From NCBI GenBank assembly GCA_052267165.1, contig JBKQHO010000039.1, positions 1 through 64,000 on the forward strand: a stretch of DNA of 64,000 nt, read 5' to 3'. Of this stretch, positions 27,216 to 34,914 are shown piece by piece. This DNA is from CAWICD01 sp052267165. Its GTDB lineage: Bacteria; Vulcanimicrobiota; Vulcanimicrobiia; Vulcanimicrobiales; Vulcanimicrobiaceae. Both the position numbers and the translations under genes were made by a program. The notes beneath the pieces were generated by a model that worked only from the letters and a program-made list of their open reading frames with translations, did no database searches and was not told where the DNA came from. How positions within the stretch are numbered: position 1 is the first letter of the stretch; every line of letters starts with the position of its first letter.

Positions 27216-27405
27216 TAGTATACCGTCTCCGACGTAGGTATACACCAAGTGAGAGCGATTTTTCGTCGCCGCAAGGAGCGAGGAGCGAAGAATGGCAGCG
27301 CCATTTGCCTGTCCCCGAAGCGCAGCGGAGGGGGAGCGACGAGCGACGCGGCGGCGGCGGAAAAGCGCCGAGCGACTGCATAGCTGCGTCGGAGACGGTA
27401 CACTA
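27216..27405. mobile_element. Miniature inverted-repeat element, copy A
   Basis: 190 bp bounded by TA on both sides. Terminal repeats match TAGTGTACCGTCTCCGACG (left end has TAGTATACC). The internal core contains CTGTCCCCGAAGCGCAGCGG, nearly identical to copies at 47238 and 60202. No transposase; TA duplication points to an IS630/Tc1-mariner-type enzyme acting in trans. It fills exactly the space between two CHAT-operon genes. Confidence 0.8.
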
Positions 27406-27780
27406 GTGCTGTAGGACCAGCGCGATCTTGTGAATGGGACACAGCGGCACCGGCTCGCTGAGATCGAAACTCGGCCACGTGTAGTCGCCCTGCGGACACC
27501 GGTAGAAGTCGAGGCTTACCGGCACCCCGTCGATCGGGGAAATGGATTTGAGCGTAACCTTCCGTGCCGCCATGTGGCCCCGCACGTAGCTCAACGCGCT
27601 CGCGTCCGTCGCGAGAATCCCCAGGATCTGATCGCTCAGCTGTTTTTGCTGGTCCGGCGAGCCAGCGTCCGCGGCGCTTGCCGGCAGGATCTTCGCAAGC
27701 GCGTTGGAGATCGCGGGCTCGGCCGCACTGCTGTCACGCAGCGCGAACGCAGCCGCGATTATTTCGCCATCCTCGCTCAT
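27403..27780 (-). CDS. Small protein with C-terminal zinc-ribbon-like motif, CHAT operon
   Basis: 125 residues. The C-terminus FYRCPQGDYTWPSFDLSEP...PLCPIHKIALV has a CP...CPxH pattern that could bind zinc; the N-terminal 90 residues are helical. ATG 27780 has GAGG upstream. Its stop TAG (27405-27403) is formed by the TA target and first base of the miniature element, so the original protein may have ended differently. Same strand as the CHAT gene and probably part of its system. Confidence 0.6.
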   Translation of the reverse strand: MSEDGEIIAAAFALRDSSAAEPAISNALAKILPASAADAGSPDQQKQLSDQILGILATDASALSYVRGHMAARKVTLKSISPIDGVPVSLDFYRCPQGDYTWPSFDLSEPVPLCPIHKIALVLQH

Positions 27781-27910
27781 GGAATAGCTGACCTCGCCCT
27801 TGGTTAAGGAAGACGCCGGCTCTCACCGGCGCTCTCAGATTACACCAGGGCGAGTTGGCTTGCAAGGTCCCCCGAACGGAGCCTTCTCAGCCGGCACACG
27901 CCGGCGTCCG

Positions 27911-28168
27911 TCAACCGCGCTGCCGGAGGAACGCCTTGCGGCCAGCGCCCAGGAGCGCCATCGCGTCGTCGACGTTGACGGCGCCCCTCAGGTCGATCTG
28001 GTGGCCTTCGCCCTTGGAGTAGCCCGACAGAAAGCTTCGCGATCGCCTGCTTGCGGCTCGTGACCTTCTTGCCCGAGCGCCCCGGCTTGAGGCCGCCGCG
28101 CTTCATCTCGTGCATCTCTTCGCCAACCGATTCGCTTGCCGCGCGGCCGTATTTACGTGCCGAGGTCT
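27911..28168 (-). pseudogene. DUF6496-like gene, frameshifted and lacking a start
   Basis: The minus strand reads RKYGRAASESVGEEMHEM then KRGGLKPGRSGKKVTSRKQA, a good match to small DUF6496 proteins. No start codon exists in frame before the homology, except the internal ATG at 28115. After KQAIA the match stops; a +1 frame then reads GYSKGEGHQIDLRGAVNVDD...LLGAGRKAFLRQRG to a TGA at 27911, which looks coding. A single-base change near 28045 would join them. Either sequencing error or decay. Confidence 0.45.
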
Positions 28169-28220
28169 CGAAGTTACGGGGCCGTTTAACCGCACGGCGC
28201 GGGCATGCACTGCGCCCGCT

Positions 28221-28860
28221 TCAACGCGACGGCGACCGGCGTTCGCCCGAGGTCAGCGCGTACATGAGCGGCAAGGCGACATACAGCACGAGGCTTACGA
28301 GCGGAACGAATGACGCGAAAGCCACGGCGATCAGCGCTAGGCTCGGCGCGAGCACGAAGCGCAGTCCGATGTACCGGCGCTGCGGGAGCTCGAGCGGCGC
28401 AGTCAACTGCTTCCGCAGCGCGTACAACCAGGTCAGACCAAGCGAGAACGAGCAGGCTGCAAGATTGGCTCCGTAGAGCACCAGCGCCGGAGCCGCTAGC
28501 GGATATCGTCCTAGGACCGCGGTCGAGAACGGCAGCACCACGATGGTGAACAAGAAAAGCAAGGTCATCCACAACAGGCCGCGGTCGGCGGCACGAATAT
28601 ATCCGAAGATGAGATGGTCGACGACCCAATAGTAGCCGACGATCGTAAAGCTCAGGGCGAAGATGCCCAGCCGCGGAAGGGTCGACAGCAACGCGCCGGC
28701 GAGCTGCCCAACGGGGACTTCAGGAGGTTTGACGTCCAAGATCAGCAGCGTGAGGCCGACCGCAAATACACCGTCGGTCAGCGCAGTGAGGCGCGTAAGT
28801 TCGACTCGCGAGGCCTCGTCACGGCGTGGTTGAGCGCCAGTGGGCTGCGAATCGTTCAGT
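28221..28860 (-). CDS. TMEM175-family potassium channel-like membrane protein
   Basis: Prokaryotic TMEM175 proteins are six-helix subunits forming tetrameric K+ channels. The family's first-helix motif is here RLTALTDGVFAVGLTLLILD, which lies upstream of the first TTG codon (28739). No ATG, GTG or TTG precedes it; a CTG at 28860 with GAAGG about 10 bases upstream is the best candidate start, giving 213 residues. Five further hydrophobic helices follow. Start is uncertain; the family call is good. Confidence 0.7.
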
Positions 28861-28907
28861 GCTTGTCAGCCTTCTCGCGAACGAGACACAACGTATGCCG
28901 CCCCTCG

Positions 28908-31900
28908 CTAGCTGACGGCGCGCTCGGCCGGCAGAATGACGCCGGCCAGGTGCAACGGATCGCTGCTCGCCGTGACGAAGTCTTCTTCCGCCAGCCCTGG
29001 GTTGCGGCGCACGGCGCGCAGCGCGTCGAGCGCGTCGGGCAACGCGAACTGCTCTCCGATGAAGGCGGCGACGAAGCGGCCGCCGCGCACTTCGCCCTGC
29101 GCTTCCAAGCGGCGCAGCGCGTGCAACAGCTCGCGCCACGGCGGCGCTAGCGTCTCGCGCTTGACGACGTCGCGAAAGACGACGCCGTAACGCGCCAGCA
29201 GACGCCGCGCGAACGCGTCGACGTCGACCTGCCGGCGCTCGGGCACGAGCTCCGTCCAGCGCCCGGTCGAGGCGCGCGGCCGCGCCTTGTGCGCCTTCTC
29301 GCCGAGACGGCGCTTCGCGTCGCTGAGCGCGCGCAGCGCATCGAAGCCGTCGGCGGTCACCAGGCCCGCGGCGACGAGCTCCCACAGCGCTTCCTCGATC
29401 TCGGACGGCAGACGACGCGTGTCGCGCGCCAGGTCCGTGAAGAACGGCGCGCCGCGGCGCCGGATCGCGGCCAACACCTCGCGCGCGGCAGACGAGAGCG
29501 CGTCCTCGTTGGCGTCGCCGCGCGCGAGCAACGTCTCGGCGCCGTCGCGCGCGAATAGCGAGATCGGAACGAGCTTGGTCGGACGGACGCGGCGCGCGCG
29601 CTCGCCGTCGCGCGGCGCGAGCGCGGGATGCAGCGAGAGCCGGCCCCACATCACTTCGCCGGTCTGGCAGAGCTTATCGAGATATTCGGCCTTGTAGCCG
29701 GCGACGCGGCGCGGCAGGATCTGCGTCTCCCAAGCCGCCGCCGGCACTTCGTAGCCTTCGAGCTGACGCACGATTTGCAACGTGCCGTCCACGCCGTGTA
29801 GGCGCGACGACGGCGCCACGTGCTGCCAGCGCGTCAGGAAGCGGATGAACTCGAGCGTCGTGACCGGCTCGATCTCGCGCCGCAGCCTGCCGAGCGTGCG
29901 CCGGTGGATCCGCGCGAGCACGCGGCGATTGCACCACTCCTCACCGGCAGCGGGCCGGAAGCGGCCGCGCAGCACTTGGCCTTCCGCTTCGAGCTGCAGC
30001 AGCGCCGCGTCGACGAGAGCCCGGTCGAGCGCGAAGCGTTCGGCGAACTCGGCGGCGGTCGCGGGACCGCCCGACTCGAGCCAGCCGCGCAGCACTTCGG
30101 CGACGGCCCCTTCGCGCGTCTGCGGCAACGGAACCGAGGGCGCAAGCGCCTCGAGCGCGGACTCGTCGAGCGCACCGGGCTGGGCGAGACGGAAGAGTGC
30201 GAGCCGTTCCGCACAGACCCAGAACGCAGCACCGCCGGCATCCGCGGTCGTCGCGCGACGCTCGGCCCGCAGCGCCTCGAAGAACGGCCGCCACTCCTCG
30301 CTCGGCGGCAGCGCGATCAAGGTGAGCAGCGCGTCGTGCAGCTCGTCGGCGTCGCGGACGACCGGCCACGACTCGGCCGCGACCTCGTCGATGGCGGTGG
30401 GATCGAGCAACCCGACGCCGTCGGCGGCTTCGCTGCCCAGCACGCCGCGCAGCGACACCGCGCGAGCGCGGCGTTCCTCGAGCGGGGCGTCGTCGAGATA
30501 GGCGAACGGGTTGGCGTTGAGGATCTCGTGCGAGAAAGCGGACGGCGTCGGCGTCTCGACGGCGACGGTGCGCAGCTCCCCGCGCTCGAGCGCGCCCAGC
30601 ACCTCGATCAGGCCGTCGAGATCCATTGCCTCGTACAAGCAGTTGTCGATCGTCTCGCGCACCAGCACGTGATCGGGAATGCGGATTGGGCCGGTCAGAT
30701 TTTCGAAGCAGGCAGCTTGATCGGGGAAGACCGCGGCGAGCAGGTCGTCCGAGCGCATGCGGATCAGCTGCGGCGCGACCTTGCGCCCGGCGCGCATCCG
30801 CAGGATCGCGAGCGAACGCGTCGCGTTCCAGCGCCAGCGCGCGCCGAACATCGGCGCGGCCAGCAGCGCGTCGCGCAATACCTCCGCGACGCTGGCCGTG
30901 CTCAGGAAGGCGAAGACCGCGTCGAGCGGAAACGCGTGCTGCTCGGCGAGCGAGATGACGATGCCGTTGTCGGTCGCGGCGGCTTGCAGCTCGAAGTTGA
31001 ACGAGCGGCAGAAGCGCTTGCGCAGCGCGAGCCCCCAGGCGCGGTTGATGCGCGCGCCGAGCGGTGCGTGCAAGACCAGCTGCATCCCGCCGCCCTCGTC
31101 GAAGAAGCGTTCGGCGACGATCGTCGTGTCGGTCGGGACGACGCCCAGCGCCGCCTTCCCGGCGCGCACGTAGGCCAGGGCCTGTTTCGCGCCCGCGCGG
31201 TCGAAACCGCAGTCGCGCTCGAGCGCCGCCAGCGCCGCGTCGTCGTCGCGAGCCTCGCCGAGCTCGGCACGCAAGCGGCCGACCTCCCGCGAGAGCTCGA
31301 TCGTGCGGCCCAAGCCTTCGCCATTCCAGAACGGAATCGAGGGCGGCGCGCCGTGCGCGTCCTCGACCCGCACCGTGCCCGCCTCGACGCGGCGGATGCG
31401 CCACGAGGTCTGGCCGAGCAGAAAGATGTCGCCGGCCATGCTCTCGACGGCGAAGTCCTCGTCGACCGTGCCGACCTGCGCGCCTTCAGGCTCGGCGACC
31501 ACGGCGTAGTCGGCGCGATCGGGGATGGCGCCGCCTGACGTGATCGCGGCCATCCGCGCGCCGCGCCGCGCGCGCACGCGGCCGTTGACACGGTCGCGGT
31601 GGAGAAACGTGCCGCTGCGCCCGCGGCTGGTCGCGATCCCGTCGGCGAGCATACACAGCACGTCGTCGAAGTCCTTGCGCGCCAAGTCGCGATAGGGCCA
31701 GGCCGAACGCACGAACGCGTAAAGCGCGTCCTCGTTCCACTCATCCGCCGCGCACGTCGCCACCAGCTGCTGCGCCAAGATGTCGAGCGGCGCTTGAGGG
31801 ATTCGCAGCCGGTCCATGGCGCCCGCGCGGATCGCGCGGACCAGCGCGCCGCATTCGAGCAACTCGTCGCGCGTGGTCGCGAAGAACCTGCCCTCGGGCG

Positions 31901-32999
31901 TCGCGCCGACCCAGTGACCGGAGCGCCCGACGCGCTGCAAGCCGACGGCGATCGAACGCGGCGAGCCGATCTGCACGACCAGGTCGACCGACCCGATGTC
32001 GATGCCCAGCTCGAGCGACGCCGTGGCGACCACCGCGCGCAGCTCGCCCTCCTTCAGCCGCGATTCGGCCAGAAAGCGCAGGCCGCGCGAAAGGCTGCCG
32101 TGGTGCGGCAGGACGAGGCCTTCGCCCAAACGCTGCGTCAGCGCGAACGCGACACGTTCGGAGAGCCGGCGCGTGCCGACGAAGACGAGCGTGGTGCGGT
32201 GCTCCCGTATCAGTTCCGCGATGCGGTCGTAGACTTCGGTCCACATCTCGTTGGTCGCGACGTGGCTCAGCTCGTCACGCGGGACCTCGACGGCCAGCTG
32301 CAAAGCGCGGCGGTGGCCCACGTCGACGATCTCGGCCGCGGGGCTCAGAAAGGCCGCGACCTCTTCGATCGGCTTGACGGTCGCCGACAGCCCGATCCGC
32401 TGCGGTTTGGGGCTGCCGTTCGCGACGACCAGCTGGTCGAGCCGGGCCAGCGTGAGCGCGAGGTGCGAGCCGCGCTTATCGCCGGCTATAGCGTGGATCT
32501 CGTCGACGACGATGGTGTGAACGCGCCTCAGCGTTTGGCGCGAGCGCTCCGCCGTCAGCAAGATGTACAAAGACTCAGGGGTGGTGACGAGCACGTGCGC
32601 GGGCTTGCGCAGCATCTTGGCGCGCTCGGCCTGCGTCGTGTCGCCGGTCCGCACCGCAGTCCGAATCGGCGCGAGCGCCAGGCCTCGCTCGCCGGCCAGC
32701 GTGCGCAGCTCCGCCAGCGGCGTCTCCAAATTCTTGCGAACGTCGTTGGTCAAGGCTTTGAGCGGCGAGACGTACACGACGAGCGTCTCGTCGGGCAGTC
32801 CCTCGCCAGCGGCGCGGTTGACGAGGTCGTCCAGCGCGGCCAGAAAAGCGGCCAGCGTCTTGCCCGAGCCGGTCGGCGCCGAGATCAGAACGTCGCGACC
32901 GGCGCGGATCGCCGGCCAGCCCGCAACCTGCGGCTCGGTCGGTTGTTCGAAGCGCGCCTCGAACCAACTCGAGATCAGAGGATGAAAGTTACTCACCAT
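28908..32999 (-). CDS. lhr: Lhr-type DEAD/DEAH superfamily-2 helicase
   Basis: 1363 residues. Walker A APTGSGKT (about 40-47), motif II DEIH, SAT motif GLSATVKP, and RVGRSGH in the second RecA domain are intact. Winged-helix and Lhr-core domains follow, and the extra ~450 C-terminal residues resemble the Lhr C-terminal domain (HTH arrays, YLDKLCQTGEVMW). Lhr helicases unwind RNA:DNA hybrids and act in DNA repair. ATG 32999 lacks an obvious ribosome binding site. It stands alone on the minus strand. Confidence 0.92.
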   Translation of the reverse strand: MVSNFHPLISSWFEARFEQPTEPQVAGWPAIRAGRDVLISAPTGSGKTLAAFLAALDDLVNRAAGEGLPDETLVVYVSPLKALTNDVRKNLETPLAELRTLAGERGLALAPIRTAVRTGDTTQAERAKMLRKPAHVLVTTPESLYILLTAERSRQTLRRVHTIVVDEIHAIAGDKRGSHLALTLARLDQLVVANGSPKPQRIGLSATVKPIEEVAAFLSPAAEIVDVGHRRALQLAVEVPRDELSHVATNEMWTEVYDRIAELIREHRTTLVFVGTRRLSERVAFALTQRLGEGLVLPHHGSLSRGLRFLAESRLKEGELRAVVATASLELGIDIGSVDLVVQIGSPRSIAVGLQRVGRSGHWVGATPEGRFFATTRDELLECGALVRAIRAGAMDRLRIPQAPLDILAQQLVATCAADEWNEDALYAFVRSAWPYRDLARKDFDDVLCMLADGIATSRGRSGTFLHRDRVNGRVRARRGARMAAITSGGAIPDRADYAVVAEPEGAQVGTVDEDFAVESMAGDIFLLGQTSWRIRRVEAGTVRVEDAHGAPPSIPFWNGEGLGRTIELSREVGRLRAELGEARDDDAALAALERDCGFDRAGAKQALAYVRAGKAALGVVPTDTTIVAERFFDEGGGMQLVLHAPLGARINRAWGLALRKRFCRSFNFELQAAATDNGIVISLAEQHAFPLDAVFAFLSTASVAEVLRDALLAAPMFGARWRWNATRSLAILRMRAGRKVAPQLIRMRSDDLLAAVFPDQAACFENLTGPIRIPDHVLVRETIDNCLYEAMDLDGLIEVLGALERGELRTVAVETPTPSAFSHEILNANPFAYLDDAPLEERRARAVSLRGVLGSEAADGVGLLDPTAIDEVAAESWPVVRDADELHDALLTLIALPPSEEWRPFFEALRAERRATTADAGGAAFWVCAERLALFRLAQPGALDESALEALAPSVPLPQTREGAVAEVLRGWLESGGPATAAEFAERFALDRALVDAALLQLEAEGQVLRGRFRPAAGEEWCNRRVLARIHRRTLGRLRREIEPVTTLEFIRFLTRWQHVAPSSRLHGVDGTLQIVRQLEGYEVPAAAWETQILPRRVAGYKAEYLDKLCQTGEVMWGRLSLHPALAPRDGERARRVRPTKLVPISLFARDGAETLLARGDANEDALSSAAREVLAAIRRRGAPFFTDLARDTRRLPSEIEEALWELVAAGLVTADGFDALRALSDAKRRLGEKAHKARPRASTGRWTELVPERRQVDVDAFARRLLARYGVVFRDVVKRETLAPPWRELLHALRRLEAQGEVRGGRFVAAFIGEQFALPDALDALRAVRRNPGLAEEDFVTASSDPLHLAGVILPAERAVS

Positions 33000-33083
33000 C
33001 GTGCGTCAGCATAACCCGCCGGCAACCGACTTCGTCGCACGGTCGCCGGCTCAGCTTGCCTCTTTCCGATCATCTATATGCGG

Positions 33084-33108
33084 CCATGCATATTCGACCA
33101 TGCAAATA
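33084..33108. promoter_or_regulatory. Direct-repeat operator candidate
   Basis: CCATGCATAT and CCATGCAAAT lie 15 bp apart start to start, in an AT-rich patch ~350 bp upstream of the porin gene. Spacing of about 1.5 helical turns and near-identity suggest a protein-binding site. The regulator is unknown; none is encoded beside it. Confidence 0.35.
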
Positions 33109-33310
33109 TGTTGTCGCTACCCAGCTGAACCGCGCGGGAATCACTCCCGCTCCTTTTGCTGAGCCGTCGAGCGCAGATGCGTCGGGTTTCTTTAAAATTT
33201 GTCCTGGTCTTAAGGGTTAGCCGTAACTAATAGGAGCCAAAAGAATCAACGCGAAAGCGGGCGTCTATCTCCGTTGTCGAGCGAATCGACAGCCACCGGA
33301 AATTGAGGGG

Positions 33311-33400
33311 ATGTATGCAACATTTCATCCCATTCGACGTTCATTTCGCCGGCGCGCCCGCGCCTTTCGGAACGTCAGGGATTCAGGCTCTCCGGGGTGA
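33311..33400 (+). CDS. Possible 29-residue leader peptide
   Basis: ATG TAT GCA ... TGA with GAGGGG directly before it. The product is Arg-rich (SFRRRARAFRNV) and lies 30 bp upstream of the porin start. It may be a leader ORF affecting the PTS operon or chance. Confidence 0.22.
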   Translation: MYATFHPIRRSFRRRARAFRNVRDSGSPG

Positions 33401-33430
33401 ACGGCTTCTGACCGCAGCGGTCATGACGCC

Positions 33431-34903
33431 GTGACGAAAAGAAGGAGCAAAGCAACGAAGCTATGCGCCAAACGCTTCACCGCGAGCCTGCGTCATGCGC
33501 CCGCCGTCTTCGCACTGCCGCTCGCGCTGGGCACGTCGCTCGCATTGTGCAGCGCCGCCGCGTTCGCGCAGCAGCCTGACGCCGCTCCGAGTGCGATGGA
33601 CTCGCCCGCCGTAGCAAATCCGAGTGCTACCGCGTCGCCCGCCGCGAACTCGAGCGCAACCGCCTCGCCGGCGCCGACGGCGACCCCGATCCATTTCGGC
33701 CGCTTCACGCCGTTCCTCAACTACACGGGTGAAGCAGCGACGAATCCGGCCGGCGGCCTCAAATACGGCGCGGCCTATGCGGGCCAGCTGCTGATGGGCT
33801 TCGACCTCCATCTCGAGAGCCCGAACACGCCGGGAACGTCGACGATCCACTTCGTCGTCACGAACCGCCACGGCGGGAACCTGGTCGGCACGTCGATCGG
33901 CAGCAACACCTCGGTGCAAGAGATCTACGGCACGCAGAACACGCACCTCGCGCTTTTCACGTACGAGCGAAAGACCGATCGGCTCGACTACGAATTCGGA
34001 CGCATCCCGGCCAACATCAGCTTTCTCAACTCACCGCTCTACTGCAATTTTCAAAGTAACTCGGCGTGCGGCAACCCGACGTTCGTCTTCAAGGACAGCA
34101 ACTTCACGTACTGGCCGGCATCGAGCTGGGGCGGGCACGTACGAGCCTGGTTCAGCCCGGTCATGTATCTGCACGTCGGCGCCTACGAGGTCAATCCCGA
34201 CCGCAAGACGCCGCAAGACAACGGCTTCGATTGGAACTTGACCAACTCGAACGGCGCGGTCGTGCCGTTCGAGCTCGGCTACTCGACGTCGTTCGCGAAC
34301 GACAACAAGCCGCGCGACTACCAGATCGGCGGCTGGTACGACGAGGGGCTCTATTCCGACCCCGAGCTCGACGTGAACGGGAACATCTTCAACCTGACCG
34401 GTCTCGCTCCGGCGACCCACCGCGGCCGCTCCGGCGGGTTCATTCGGTTCGATCAGACGCTCCTGCGACCCGACCTCAACTCCCAGCGGAACCTCGCCTT
34501 ATTCGGAGTCGGGATGTTTGCGGTCTCGGGCCGCGTCACCGAAGACCACTACGTCGAGCTCGGCGTCGTCCAGACGGGAACCTTCCGGGGCCGCGATCAG
34601 GACACGCTCGGGTTCGTCATCAACGACCAGCACTTCACGAACTACGCGCTCGACGCTATTCGCTTCCCGCGCGTCTCGGCCGGCGCCTCTCCCAACATTC
34701 CGAGCCACGAGACGATGATGGAGCTCGCCTACGGCGCGCAGCTGACCCCGGCCATTCGCATCTCGCCCAATCTCCAATACATTCTGTTCCCCGACCAGAT
34801 GGCGGAGCCGTTCCGCACCACCAACATCCCGAGCGCCTTCATCATCGGCTTCAAGTTCACGTTCGACGTTCCGACGCTGCTCCAGCAGTACTCGAAACCG
34901 TAG
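33431..34903 (+). CDS. OprB-type carbohydrate porin
   Basis: 490 residues with signal peptide ending SAAAFAQQ and then a 40-residue Ala/Ser/Pro/Thr-rich linker. The mature part has long amphipathic strands typical of 16-strand carbohydrate-selective porins (LNYTGEAATNPAGGLKYGAA, FIIGFKFTFDVP at the end). It would pass fructose or related sugars through the outer membrane. It is first of four plus-strand genes; the next starts 12 bp after. Start GTG 33431 is chosen as the most upstream fit to the signal peptide. Confidence 0.8.
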   Translation: MTKRRSKATKLCAKRFTASLRHAPAVFALPLALGTSLALCSAAAFAQQPDAAPSAMDSPAVANPSATASPAANSSATASPAPTATPIHFGRFTPFLNYTGEAATNPAGGLKYGAAYAGQLLMGFDLHLESPNTPGTSTIHFVVTNRHGGNLVGTSIGSNTSVQEIYGTQNTHLALFTYERKTDRLDYEFGRIPANISFLNSPLYCNFQSNSACGNPTFVFKDSNFTYWPASSWGGHVRAWFSPVMYLHVGAYEVNPDRKTPQDNGFDWNLTNSNGAVVPFELGYSTSFANDNKPRDYQIGGWYDEGLYSDPELDVNGNIFNLTGLAPATHRGRSGGFIRFDQTLLRPDLNSQRNLALFGVGMFAVSGRVTEDHYVELGVVQTGTFRGRDQDTLGFVINDQHFTNYALDAIRFPRVSAGASPNIPSHETMMELAYGAQLTPAIRISPNLQYILFPDQMAEPFRTTNIPSAFIIGFKFTFDVPTLLQQYSKP

Positions 34904-34914
34904 GGAAGATCAAC

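Larger units (their letters stand above)
33000..33430. other. 431-bp upstream region of the fructose PTS operon
   Basis: Relatively AT-rich. It holds paired direct repeats at 33084-33108, a GCGGGA-ATCAC-TCCCGC hairpin at 33134-33150, and a short frame with ribosome binding site at 33311-33400. It is the control region for Lhr (leftward) and the PTS operon (rightward). Confidence 0.45.

Noticed and set aside
29820..33014. Plus-strand frames of 572 and 471 codons antisense to Lhr
   Set aside because: Shadow frames; helicase motifs on the minus strand are complete.
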